This document shows positions 1 to 7,868 of a stretch of DNA of 64,000 nt, in pieces. The stretch's first letter is position 1. Each line of letters starts with the position of its first letter. The stretch comes from Nocardia nova SH22a (GTDB lineage Bacteria; Actinomycetota; Actinomycetes; Mycobacteriales; Mycobacteriaceae), in the NCBI RefSeq assembly GCF_000523235.1, contig NZ_CP006850.1, forward strand, positions 3,286,001 through 3,350,000, in the 5' to 3' direction. The position numbers and the translations under genes are program-made. The notes under the pieces are model-generated. The model was not told where the DNA came from and did no database searches. It saw only the letters and a list, made by a program, of their open reading frames with translations.

Positions 1-3
1 CGC

Positions 4-378
4 ATGCACGAGTTGGCGATCGCGGAAGCGATCATCGGCGGAATAGAGCACAACGCGGCCGGTCGGCGAGTACACAGCGTGACCGTCGCGGTGGGGGATC
101 TGTGCGCGGTCGTTCCGGACGCGCTGCGATTCTGCTTCGATCTGGCCGCCGAGGACACGGTGGCCGAGGGGGCGGAGCTGCTGATCGATCCGGTGCCGGG
201 CCGGGCGCGATGCCGTGGCTGCGGTGCCGATTTCATCCTGCGCGACCCGATCCTGCTGTGCGAATGCGGCAGCGCCGATGTCGAGGTCGTCGCGGGCCGG
301 GAACTGCGAATCCGATCGATGGAGGTGAGTGATCCATGTGCGCAACCTGCGGATGCGGCGAAGACAGCGCGGCCGTGA
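4..378 (+). CDS. hypA: Hydrogenase nickel-insertion protein HypA
   Basis: HypA delivers nickel to the hydrogenase large subunit together with the GTPase HypB, in the cytoplasm. The 124-aa product begins with the family's invariant Met-His-Glu (MHEL), whose His2 is a nickel ligand, and has a zinc site formed by C70-x2-C73 and C86-x-C88, followed by the typical GS-x-D-x-EV-x-GREL ending. The second Cys pair is CxC rather than the commoner CxxC, a one-residue contraction. The gene starts three bases into the window, so its upstream region is not visible. Its 3' end overlaps hypB by 43 bp, which suggests translational coupling. The tail after GRELRI is a little longer than usual. The identification is secure from the motifs and context. 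Confidence 0.95.
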   Translation: MHELAIAEAIIGGIEHNAAGRRVHSVTVAVGDLCAVVPDALRFCFDLAAEDTVAEGAELLIDPVPGRARCRGCGADFILRDPILLCECGSADVEVVAGRELRIRSMEVSDPCAQPADAAKTARP

Positions 379-1205
379 TCACCGTGCCGCACGACCACGA
401 CCACGACCACGACCACGGGCCCGGTGACCATCACCATGGGCACGACCACGGCGGCGGCCACGACCACGGTCCGCACACCCACGACGGCGAGCACGAACAC
501 GTCCATCTCCCGGCGACCGAAACGGTGACCCTGGAGGAGAAGGTGCTGGCCAAGAACGACGAACTGGCACAACGTAATCGGCAGTGGCTCGCCACGCAGG
601 ACATCGTCGCGCTCAACGTCACCAGCTCGCCGGGCGCGGGAAAGACCACCCTGCTCGAGCGGACGGTTCGCGAGGTGCCCGACATCCCGGTCGCGGTCGT
701 CGAGGGCGATCAGGAGACCTTGCTCGATGCCGAGCGGATCCGGGCCACCGGGGCCCGCGTGGTGCAGATCAACACCGGCGCCGGATGTCATCTGGACGCT
801 CAGATGGTCCGCCAGGCGCTCGACAGTCTCGAACCGCCGCCCGGGTCGGTGGTGTTCATCGAGAACGTCGGAAATCTCGTGTGCCCGGCTCTGTTCGACC
901 TCGGCGAGCGCGCGAAGGTCGTCATCGTCTCGGTGACCGAGGGCACCGACAAACCGCTGAAATATCCGCACATGTTCGCCGCGGCGGGTCTGGTGCTGAT
1001 CAACAAGGTGGATCTGCTGCCCTATGTCGATTTCGACCTGGATCGGTGCGTGGAATACGCGCGTTCGGTCAATCCCGGCGTGACGATTCTGCCGGTCTCG
1101 GCGACGACGGGCGCCGGCATGGCGGACTGGTATCGGTGGCTGGGCGAGCAGTACCGCTCCGGCGAGATTCCACCCGCGGTTGTCGCAACAAACCGACCGG
1201 CCTAA
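336..1205 (+). CDS. hypB: Hydrogenase nickel-incorporation GTPase HypB
   Basis: HypB is the SIMIBI-class GTPase that stores nickel and drives its insertion into the large subunit. The 289-aa protein has an N-terminal CxxCGC metal motif (residues 2-7), then a His/Asp-rich nickel-storage segment (about 19-58). The G domain has a P-loop SSPGAGKTT (97-105), the GCHLD metal-binding region and an NKVD base-recognition motif. The His-rich stretch means this copy can sequester nickel as well as hydrolyse GTP. It overlaps hypA in another frame, and the structural genes begin 83 bp downstream. Confidence 0.96.
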   Translation: MCATCGCGEDSAAVITVPHDHDHDHDHGPGDHHHGHDHGGGHDHGPHTHDGEHEHVHLPATETVTLEEKVLAKNDELAQRNRQWLATQDIVALNVTSSPGAGKTTLLERTVREVPDIPVAVVEGDQETLLDAERIRATGARVVQINTGAGCHLDAQMVRQALDSLEPPPGSVVFIENVGNLVCPALFDLGERAKVVIVSVTEGTDKPLKYPHMFAAAGLVLINKVDLLPYVDFDLDRCVEYARSVNPGVTILPVSATTGAGMADWYRWLGEQYRSGEIPPAVVATNRPA

Positions 1206-1210
1206 ACTGA

Positions 1211-1226
1211 TGTGGTCTGTATCACA
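1211..1226. promoter_or_regulatory. CRP/GlxR-like binding site upstream of hhyS
   Basis: TGTGG-TCTGTA-TCACA differs at one position from the actinobacterial CRP/GlxR consensus TGTGA-N6-TCACA. It lies in the 83-bp gap between hypB and hhyS, centred about 70 bp before the hhyS start, with a TAAACT (TANNNT) hexamer just upstream at 1203-1208. This suggests that the structural genes have their own carbon- or energy-responsive promoter. Binding is inferred from the sequence only. Confidence 0.5.
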
Positions 1227-1288
1227 GATCGTGACGGCTTCGAGCCGGATCGGCCAGCCCCCGCCCGGTTCGGGAAGGCGGCAAGCTC

Positions 1289-2344
1289 ATGCCCACTCAG
1301 GAAGCAGTTCGGGCCGAGGAAACGCTGATACACGTCCTGTGGATCAACGCCGGCCTCAGTTGTGACGGCGATTCGGTGGCGCTGACTGCCGCCACCCAGC
1401 CCAGCGTCGAGGAGATCGCACTCGGGGCTCTCCCGGGTCTGCCCAAGATCGCCGTACATTGGCCGCTCATCGATTTCGAGTGCGGCCCCACCGGTGGAGC
1501 CGATGATTTCCTGGAATGGTTCTTCAAGGCCGACCGCGGCGAACTCGAGCCGTTCGTCCTGGTCGTCGAGGGATCGATTCCGAACGAGTCATTGCACACC
1601 GAGGGATATTGGTGCGGATTCGGTAACAATCCCGAGACCGACCAGCCGATGACCACCAGTGAATGGCTGGATCGGCTGGCGCCGAAAGCGACCGCGGTGG
1701 TCGCGGTGGGCACCTGCGCCACCTACGGCGGTATCCACGCGATGGCCGGCAATCCCACCGGCGCGATGGGAGTCCCGGACTATCTGGGCTGGGACTGGAA
1801 ATCCAAGGCCGATATCCCCATCGTCTGCGTTCCCGGCTGCCCGATCCAGCCCGACAATCTGTCGGAAACGCTGACCTATCTGCTCTATATGGCGACCGGT
1901 CAGGCGCCGATGATTCCGCTCGACGAGGCGCTGCGCCCCAAATGGCTCTTCGGTGCGACCGTGCACGAGGGCTGCGATCGCGCGGGCTACTACGAACAGG
2001 GCGACTTCGCCGACGAATACGGTTCGGCCAAGTGCATCGTGAAACTGGGCTGCTGGGGTCCGGTGGTGAAATGCAATGTGCCCAAACGCGGTTGGATCAA
2101 CGGCGTGGGCGGCTGCCCGAATGTGGGCGGTATCTGCATCGGCTGCACCATGCCGGGATTCCCGGACAAGTTCATGCCGTTCATGGACGAACCGCCGGGC
2201 GGCAAGCTGTCCTCGACGGCGTCGGGTCTGTACGGCTCGGTGATTCGCAGCCTGCGTCACATCACCGGCCGCACCGTGGACAAGGAGCCGCACTGGCGGC
2301 ACAAGGGCACCACATTGGATACGGGCGCGACACGCACCTGGTAG
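1289..2344 (+). CDS. hhyS: [NiFe]-hydrogenase small subunit, group 1h type
   Basis: This is the electron-transfer subunit of an uptake hydrogenase and carries three iron-sulfur clusters. The 351-aa protein starts without a Tat signal or membrane tail. Its first cluster motif is C25-D26-G27-D28, with aspartate where standard small subunits have a second cysteine. That is the signature of the 3Cys-1Asp proximal cluster of oxygen-tolerant group 1h (formerly group 5) enzymes. The other ligands lie in GTCATYG, VPGCP, HEGCDR, the cysteine-rich region around WGPVVKCN, and GGCPNVGGICIGC. An AAGG ribosome site precedes the ATG. hhyL follows after 12 bp. Family members oxidise trace or atmospheric H2; that role is inferred here by homology. 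Confidence 0.95.
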   Translation: MPTQEAVRAEETLIHVLWINAGLSCDGDSVALTAATQPSVEEIALGALPGLPKIAVHWPLIDFECGPTGGADDFLEWFFKADRGELEPFVLVVEGSIPNESLHTEGYWCGFGNNPETDQPMTTSEWLDRLAPKATAVVAVGTCATYGGIHAMAGNPTGAMGVPDYLGWDWKSKADIPIVCVPGCPIQPDNLSETLTYLLYMATGQAPMIPLDEALRPKWLFGATVHEGCDRAGYYEQGDFADEYGSAKCIVKLGCWGPVVKCNVPKRGWINGVGGCPNVGGICIGCTMPGFPDKFMPFMDEPPGGKLSSTASGLYGSVIRSLRHITGRTVDKEPHWRHKGTTLDTGATRTW

Positions 2345-2356
2345 GAGGGTCGCTCG

Positions 2357-4153
2357 ATGACACAGATCATTCCGGAGCCGTCACACAAGCAGATCGACCC
2401 GGATTCACTCGTCGAAATGGCGTGGGACCCGATCACCCGGATCGTCGGCAGCCTCGGCATCTACACCAAGATCGACTTCGAGAACCGTGAAGTGGTCGAA
2501 TGCCACAGCACGTCGTCCATCTTCCGTGGCTACTCGATATTCATGCGCGGTAAGGATCCGCGCGACGCGCATTTCATCACCAGCCGGATCTGCGGCATCT
2601 GCGGTGACAATCACGCCACCTGCTCCTGCTACACGCAGAACATGGCCTACGGGGTGAAACCGCCGCACCTCGGCGAATGGCTGGTCAATCTCGGTGAGGC
2701 CGCGGAATACATGTTCGACCACAACATCTTCCAGGAGAATCTGGTCGGCGTGGACTTCTGCGAGAAGATGGTGTCGGAGACCAATCCGGGGGTGCTGGCG
2801 CGGGCGGAGAAGACCTCCGCACCGCACGCCGACGCCCACGGCTATCGCACCATCGCCGACATCATGCGCGCGCTCAATCCGTTCACCGGCGAGTTCTACC
2901 GTGAGGCCCTGCAGGTGAGCCGGTACACCCGCGAGATGTTCTGCCTGATGGAAGGTCGCCACGTCCATCCGTCGACGCTGTATCCCGGCGGCATCGGCAC
3001 GGTCGCGACGGTGCAGTTGATGACCGACTACACCAGCAGGCTGATGCGGTACGTGGAATTCATGAAGAAGGTCGTGCCGATGCACGACGATCTGTTCGAC
3101 TTCTTCTACGAGGCCGTGCCCGGTTACGAGAACGTCGGCCTGCGCCGCACCCTGCTCGGCTGCTGGGGTTCGTTCCAGGATCCCGAGGTCTGCAATTTCG
3201 ACTACAAGGACATGGAGCAGTGGGGCCGCGCGATGTTCGTGACGCCCGGCGTGGTGGTGGACGGGAAACTCGTCACGACCTCGCTGGTGGATATCAACCT
3301 CGGTATCCGGATCCTTCTGGGCAGTTCGTATTACGACGACTGGACCGATCAGGAAATGTTCGTCACCCAGGATCCGCTGGGCAATCCGGTGGATCGGCGT
3401 CATCCGTGGAATCAGCACACCAATCCCAAACCGCAGAAGCGGGATATGGACGACAAGTACAGCTGGGTGATGTCACCGCGCTGGTTCGACGGTGAGAACC
3501 ATCTGGCGCTCGATACCGGTGGCGGGCCGCTGGCCCGGCTGTGGTCCACGGCCCTGGCCGGACTCGTCGACATCGGTTATGTGAAGGCGACCGGGCACAG
3601 TGTGCAGATCAATCTGCCCAAGACCGCGCTGAAGCCGCCGGTGGAATTGGAATGGAAGATTCCCGTCCACGGCAGCAACACCATCGAGCGCGATCGCGCA
3701 CGCACGTATTTCCAGGCCTATGCCGCGGCCTGTGCCCTGCATTTCGCCGAGCAGGCGCTCGCCGAGATCCGGGCCGGTCGCACCAAGACCTGGGAGAAGT
3801 TCGAGGTGCCCGACAGCGGAATCGGCTGCGGATTCACCGAAGCCGTGCGCGGCGTGCTGTCGCACCACATGGTGATCCGCGACGGCAAGATCGCCAACTA
3901 CCACCCGTATCCGCCGACCCCGTGGAACGCGAATCCGCGCGACAGCTTCGGCACCCCCGGCCCGTACGAGGACGCGGTGCAGGGGCAGCCGATCTTCGAG
4001 GAGAACGATCGCGAACATTTCAAGGGCATCGACATCATGCGCACGGTGCGCAGTTTCGATCCGTGCCTGCCGTGCGGCGTGCACATGTACCTCGGCAAGG
4101 GCAAGACCCTCGAGACGGTGCATTCGCCGACCCAGACGCTGACCGCCGAATAG
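2357..4153 (+). CDS. hhyL: [NiFe]-hydrogenase large subunit, group 1h type
   Basis: This is the catalytic subunit that binds the Ni-Fe(CN)2CO site and splits H2. The 598-aa protein has the N-terminal ligand motif RICGICGDNHATC (C79 and C82) and the C-terminal motif DPCLPCGVH (C570, C573, H576). Twenty-two residues follow H576 and are the expected propeptide removed after nickel insertion; a matching M52 protease lies at 7869. A strong AGGAGGG site precedes the ATG. Spacing and motif form match the actinobacterial Hhy enzymes. No transmembrane segment is visible, so membrane or quinone contact must be made through partners. Confidence 0.96.
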   Translation: MTQIIPEPSHKQIDPDSLVEMAWDPITRIVGSLGIYTKIDFENREVVECHSTSSIFRGYSIFMRGKDPRDAHFITSRICGICGDNHATCSCYTQNMAYGVKPPHLGEWLVNLGEAAEYMFDHNIFQENLVGVDFCEKMVSETNPGVLARAEKTSAPHADAHGYRTIADIMRALNPFTGEFYREALQVSRYTREMFCLMEGRHVHPSTLYPGGIGTVATVQLMTDYTSRLMRYVEFMKKVVPMHDDLFDFFYEAVPGYENVGLRRTLLGCWGSFQDPEVCNFDYKDMEQWGRAMFVTPGVVVDGKLVTTSLVDINLGIRILLGSSYYDDWTDQEMFVTQDPLGNPVDRRHPWNQHTNPKPQKRDMDDKYSWVMSPRWFDGENHLALDTGGGPLARLWSTALAGLVDIGYVKATGHSVQINLPKTALKPPVELEWKIPVHGSNTIERDRARTYFQAYAAACALHFAEQALAEIRAGRTKTWEKFEVPDSGIGCGFTEAVRGVLSHHMVIRDGKIANYHPYPPTPWNANPRDSFGTPGPYEDAVQGQPIFEENDREHFKGIDIMRTVRSFDPCLPCGVHMYLGKGKTLETVHSPTQTLTAE

Positions 4154-4193
4154 GGCCGCCCGGCCCGGAACGCGGAGAGGAGGCGATACCGCG

Positions 4194-5099
4194 GTGCCCG
4201 AAGACTCCGAACTCGCCGACACCGGCCACATCGCCGTGGACGAACAGCGGTGGCGTGGCGCCGGTGATCGCATCGACACCCTGCTCGACGCCATGGCCGG
4301 TGGTGGTGCGGCCGCCCGCGACCGCGCCGAACAACTCGTGGGTGAGGTGGTCGGCCTCTACGGCGCCGGACTGCGCCGGATCATCGGGCAGCTCGACCAG
4401 GACACGCTGCGGCGCCTGCTCGGCGACGACCTGATCGCCAGCCTGCTGCTGGTGCACGGCCTGCATCCCGACGACGTGCACACCCGGGTGGCGACCGCGC
4501 TGGATTCGGTGCGGCCGTATCTGGGATCGCACGGCGGCGACGTGCGACTGCTCGATGTCACCGGCGCCGTGGTGCACCTGGAACTCACCGGCAGCTGCCG
4601 CACCTGCCCGTCCTCCTCGGTGACCCTCGAGCTGGCGGTGGAGGATGCCGTCCGGGCGGCGGCGCCCGAGATCGAGACGATCGAGGTGGTGGCCGCCCAG
4701 CCCGAGGCGCAGTCCGCGGTGATCGAGCCGGATTCGCTGTTCTCCCATGTCCGTTCGGCCGGCAGCTGGATCGCGGTGCCCGAACTCGACGCGCTCGCCG
4801 CCGGTGAGGTGGGCGGATTCGAGGTCGCCGGATCCGTGGTGCTGGCCTGCCGGGTCGACGGGCAGATCTACGTCTACCGCGATCACTGCCCGTCCTGCGA
4901 GCGGTCGCTGGCCGGAGCCGCGCTGCATCGCGGTGTCGGCCGCGGCGATCCCGTGCTCCGATGTCCGGTCTGCCGCGCCCACTACGACGTCGTGCACGCC
5001 GGTGCGCGGATCGACGGCGACGGGCACCTCGAGCCGTTGCCGGTGCTCGTACGCGACGGGCAGCTGTCGGTCGCGGTGCCGGTGGGAGTGAGCGGATGA
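4194..5099 (+). CDS. NifU-like / Rieske-fold fusion protein of the hydrogenase operon
   Basis: This is a two-domain 301-aa protein. Residues about 103-166 are a NifU C-terminal-like domain with PYLGSHGGDV and the SCRTCPSS iron-sulfur motif (C135, C138). Residues about 190-298 resemble a Rieske ferredoxin fold. Its ligand loops read HCPSC (C232, C235) and CPVC-RAH (C257, C260, H263), that is CxxC/CxxC rather than the CxH/CxxH of a true Rieske centre. A role as electron carrier or Fe-S supplier to HhyS is inferred. The start is GTG at 4194 behind a GGAGAGGAGG ribosome site. It overlaps the next gene by 4 bp (ATGA). Confidence 0.85.
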   Translation: MPEDSELADTGHIAVDEQRWRGAGDRIDTLLDAMAGGGAAARDRAEQLVGEVVGLYGAGLRRIIGQLDQDTLRRLLGDDLIASLLLVHGLHPDDVHTRVATALDSVRPYLGSHGGDVRLLDVTGAVVHLELTGSCRTCPSSSVTLELAVEDAVRAAAPEIETIEVVAAQPEAQSAVIEPDSLFSHVRSAGSWIAVPELDALAAGEVGGFEVAGSVVLACRVDGQIYVYRDHCPSCERSLAGAALHRGVGRGDPVLRCPVCRAHYDVVHAGARIDGDGHLEPLPVLVRDGQLSVAVPVGVSG

Positions 5100-5731
5100 C
5101 GACCACCGCGCGCACGCTGCGCCGCCTGGCGGCCGATCGCCCGCCCACACCACCGGGCGAGCGGTGCGAGATGTGCGCGGAGTCCATCGCCGACGAGCAT
5201 CAGCACGTGGTCGACGTCGAGGCGCGGCAGTTGATGTGCGTGTGCCGGGGTTGCTATCTGCTTTTCACCGACGAGCACGCCGCATTGCGGTATCGCGCTG
5301 TGCCGCAACACTATACGACCTTCCCGGACTTCGCCGTCGGCCCGGCGGAGTGGGACGCGCTCGAATTCCCGGTCGGTCTGGTATTCCTGTTCCGCAGTTC
5401 GGCGGTGGGCCGGATGGTCGCGTTCTATCCGGGCCCGGCCGGTGCCATCGAATCGGAACTGCCCCTCGCGCCCTGGCAGGCGATCGTGGACCGGAATCCG
5501 GACCTGGACACCGTCGGCGAGGATGTGGAGGCGCTGCTGGTCCGCGTGCCCGACCGGGACACCGCCGCGGCGCGGTGCCTGCTGCTGCCGATCGACGCCT
5601 GCTACGAGTTCGTGGGCCGAATCCGGTTGCTGTGGCGCGGTTTCGACGGCGGCGCCGACGTCCGCGACTACGTCGAGGAATTCTTCGCCACGGTATCGGC
5701 ACGCGCGAAAACGGCGGGAGGAACCGGATGA
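5096..5731 (+). CDS. DUF5947-like hydrogenase-associated protein
   Basis: This 211-aa cytosolic protein of unknown function is found with actinobacterial group 1h hydrogenases. It has a cysteine cluster near the N-terminus, CEMC followed about 25 residues later by CVCRGC, which could hold zinc or an iron-sulfur cluster. The motif VGLVFLFRSSAVGR-x2-AFYPGPAGA-x-ES and a C-terminal DACYEFVG-x-IRL-x-WRGF are well-defined conserved-looking blocks. I chose the ATG at 5096 because it overlaps the upstream stop as ATGA, like most junctions in this operon. The family name is from memory; the function is not known to me. Confidence 0.8.
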   Translation: MTTTARTLRRLAADRPPTPPGERCEMCAESIADEHQHVVDVEARQLMCVCRGCYLLFTDEHAALRYRAVPQHYTTFPDFAVGPAEWDALEFPVGLVFLFRSSAVGRMVAFYPGPAGAIESELPLAPWQAIVDRNPDLDTVGEDVEALLVRVPDRDTAAARCLLLPIDACYEFVGRIRLLWRGFDGGADVRDYVEEFFATVSARAKTAGGTG

Positions 5732-6375
5732 GCCCGGCGTACTCCACCACCTTCGCGGTCCTCGACATCGCGCCCGAACCGTATGCGGTGACCCCGATCC
5801 TGTCCGCGCGCATCGGCATCGCCTCGGTCGGCGACGAACCCGTGCACGCCATCGCGCTGCGGGCACAGGTGCGGATAGAGCCGCACCGCCGCGCCTACAC
5901 CGACGAGGAGGCGGCCGGTCTGCTGGATCTGTTCGGCCCGCGTGAACGATGGTCCGACACCCAGCGGTCGTTCCTGTGGATGCATTGCGCGACAACGGTT
6001 CCCGGATTCACCGGCGGCGCCGAGGTGGATCTGCCGATGTCGTGCACCTACGATTTCGAGGTCGCCGGATCGAAATACCTGCACGCCCTGCGCGACGGCG
6101 TGATACCGCTGGTGTTCCTGTTCAGCGGCACTGTTTTCATCCGTGGCAGCCATGGCTTCGCGGTCCAGCAGATCCCGTGGGACCGTGACGATTCCTATCG
6201 GATGCCGGTCGCGGTGTGGCACGACCTGATGGCCGCGCATTTCCCGCACGCGGGCTGGCTCCGGTTGCACGAGGACACCCTGACGGCGTTGGCGGCCTTC
6301 AAATCCGGGCACGGCCTGCTCGGATTCGACGAGGCCGTCACCCGCCTGCTCGCGACCGCACAGGAGCCGTCGTGA
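5728..6375 (+). CDS. DUF6084-like hydrogenase-associated protein
   Basis: This 215-aa protein of unknown function is coupled by ATGA overlap to the gene before and by GTGA overlap to the gene after. It shows no cysteine cluster, signal peptide or membrane segment. The sequence looks like a beta-rich domain (FAVLDIAPEPYAVTPILSARIGI; ALRAQVRIEPHRR) with a conserved RWSDTQRSFLWMHC block and a DLPMSCTYDFEVAGSKY-x-HALRDG-x-PLVFLFSGT block. The strict operon position between the DUF5947-like gene and the 438-aa gene suggests a shared role in assembly or docking of the hydrogenase. Family assignment is from memory. Confidence 0.78.
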   Translation: MSPAYSTTFAVLDIAPEPYAVTPILSARIGIASVGDEPVHAIALRAQVRIEPHRRAYTDEEAAGLLDLFGPRERWSDTQRSFLWMHCATTVPGFTGGAEVDLPMSCTYDFEVAGSKYLHALRDGVIPLVFLFSGTVFIRGSHGFAVQQIPWDRDDSYRMPVAVWHDLMAAHFPHAGWLRLHEDTLTALAAFKSGHGLLGFDEAVTRLLATAQEPS

Positions 6376-7688
6376 CCGCCGGGCCGAATCCCGGCCGGGC
6401 ACGGGCCCGGGCGGTCGCCGACGCCGTGCTCTACGAGGGCTACCTGCTCTACCCGTACCGTGCAGACGCCGCGAAGAACCGATCGCGGTGGCAGTTCGGG
6501 GTCCTGGGCCCCGAGGGAGCGGCCGCGACAGGGATGGGAGAGGAAGCATCCCTGCGCGGCCAGGTCCCGATCACCGCCGAACCCGGTGCGGCGCTGCGGA
6601 TCACGGTGCGTTTCCTGCAACTGCAGCACCGTGGGCTGCGGGACGAGCACGGAACCGACGTCGATGAGCTGACGATCGGGACGCAGTCGCTGCATGCGTG
6701 GGACGAGGCCGTCGAGCAGGAGATCCCGATCGGCCCGATCCCGCCCGAGCCGATCACGGTGCCGTTCCGCATTCCGGCGGCGGTCGAGACCGAACCGCTG
6801 GGCCCGGCGACCGTCGTGCGTACCCGGGTGGCGCTGAGCGGCGAATGCGAACTGGGCATCGACCGCGACGCCGGATACCGGCGCCTGACCGTGACGGTCC
6901 GCAATACCGGCGCACCCGCTGCCGATGCCCGCGACGCCATCGCCCGCTCGCTGATCGGCGCGCACGTGATCGCCGAAATCGAAGGGGCGCGGTTCATCTC
7001 GCTGCTCGAACCGCCCCCGGACGCCGAGGCGGCGGTCGAGCACTGCGCCCATCACCGCTGCTTCCCGGTCCTGGCCGGACCGCCCGGTGACCACAGCCTG
7101 ATGCTGTTCTCGCCGATCATCCTCTACGACCACCCCGAGATCGCCGAGCAGAGCCAGGAACCGCTCTACGACTCGACCGAGATCGACGAAATCCTCACCC
7201 TGCGCGTGATGACCATGACCGATGCGGAGAAGGCCGCCGCCCGCGCCACCGACGCTCGCGCCGCCCGCATCGTGGACCGCTGCGACGCCATGACCGCCGA
7301 CGATATGGCCCGGCTGCACGGTGTGCTGCGCGACCCGGAGGCCGATGTCCCGCATGCGATTCCGGAGATCCCGTTCGGCATGGACTGGTGGGATCCGGAG
7401 GCCGACCGCGCGGTGCGTCCCGACTCCGACGGTGTCGCCATCGCGGGAACGCTGGTGCGCAAGGGCAGCCGGGTGCGGCTGCATCCGACCCGTCGCGCCG
7501 ATATCCACGACATGTTCTTCGACGGCCGCGACGCCCGCGTCACCTCGGTGCACGCCGATGTCGACGGCCGCACCCACGTCGGTGTCGTCATCACCGACGA
7601 TCCTGGCGCCGATCTGCACGAATCGTACGGGCGCTACCTGTATTTCGATCCCGACGAGCTGGAACCCCTCGACGGACCGGACAACTGA
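6372..7688 (+). CDS. Unrecognised 438-aa hydrogenase-operon protein
   Basis: I do not recognise a named domain. The start is GTG at 6372, overlapping the previous stop (GTGA). The N-terminus has YEGYLLYPYRADAAKN-x-SRWQFG, a form seen in proteins that accompany actinobacterial hydrogenases. The middle part (about 90-260) has beta-rich repeats such as LTVTVRNTGAP and an HCAHHRCFPVLAGPPGDHSLM segment with clustered Cys and His. The C-terminal 70 residues (GTLVRKGSRVRLHPT to GRYLYFDPDELEPL) resemble a separate small beta-barrel. There is no signal peptide or membrane helix. It could be a scaffold or an assembly factor. Confidence 0.8.
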   Translation: MTAGPNPGRARARAVADAVLYEGYLLYPYRADAAKNRSRWQFGVLGPEGAAATGMGEEASLRGQVPITAEPGAALRITVRFLQLQHRGLRDEHGTDVDELTIGTQSLHAWDEAVEQEIPIGPIPPEPITVPFRIPAAVETEPLGPATVVRTRVALSGECELGIDRDAGYRRLTVTVRNTGAPAADARDAIARSLIGAHVIAEIEGARFISLLEPPPDAEAAVEHCAHHRCFPVLAGPPGDHSLMLFSPIILYDHPEIAEQSQEPLYDSTEIDEILTLRVMTMTDAEKAAARATDARAARIVDRCDAMTADDMARLHGVLRDPEADVPHAIPEIPFGMDWWDPEADRAVRPDSDGVAIAGTLVRKGSRVRLHPTRRADIHDMFFDGRDARVTSVHADVDGRTHVGVVITDDPGADLHESYGRYLYFDPDELEPLDGPDN

Positions 7689-7732
7689 ACAGCGAGATCC
7701 GCTACAGCCCAGCGGGAAAGGAGGGACCTCTC

Positions 7733-7852
7733 ATGGAGATTGTGGGAATGGTCGCGGTGGCGGTCGTCGCCGTGGCGGTGGTGGCGGCGGTGGTCGTCGG
7801 CCTGCGCTCGATCCCGGATATGCGCCGCTATCTGCGAATCCGGCGGATGTGA
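7733..7852 (+). CDS. 39-aa single-span membrane peptide (DUF6893-like)
   Basis: This is a very small protein. An AAAGGAGGG ribosome site precedes the ATG at 7733. Residues 2-23 are an unbroken Val/Ala hydrophobic helix, and residues 24-39 are a basic tail (LRSIPDMRRYLRIRRM). The strong ribosome site, position inside the operon and helix-plus-basic-tail layout argue for a real gene. By the positive-inside rule the basic tail should face the cytoplasm. Because neither hydrogenase subunit has a membrane segment, a docking or stalk role is plausible but unproven. The family name is from memory. Confidence 0.8.
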   Translation: MEIVGMVAVAVVAVAVVAAVVVGLRSIPDMRRYLRIRRM

Positions 7853-7868
7853 ACCGCCGGGACGCCCG

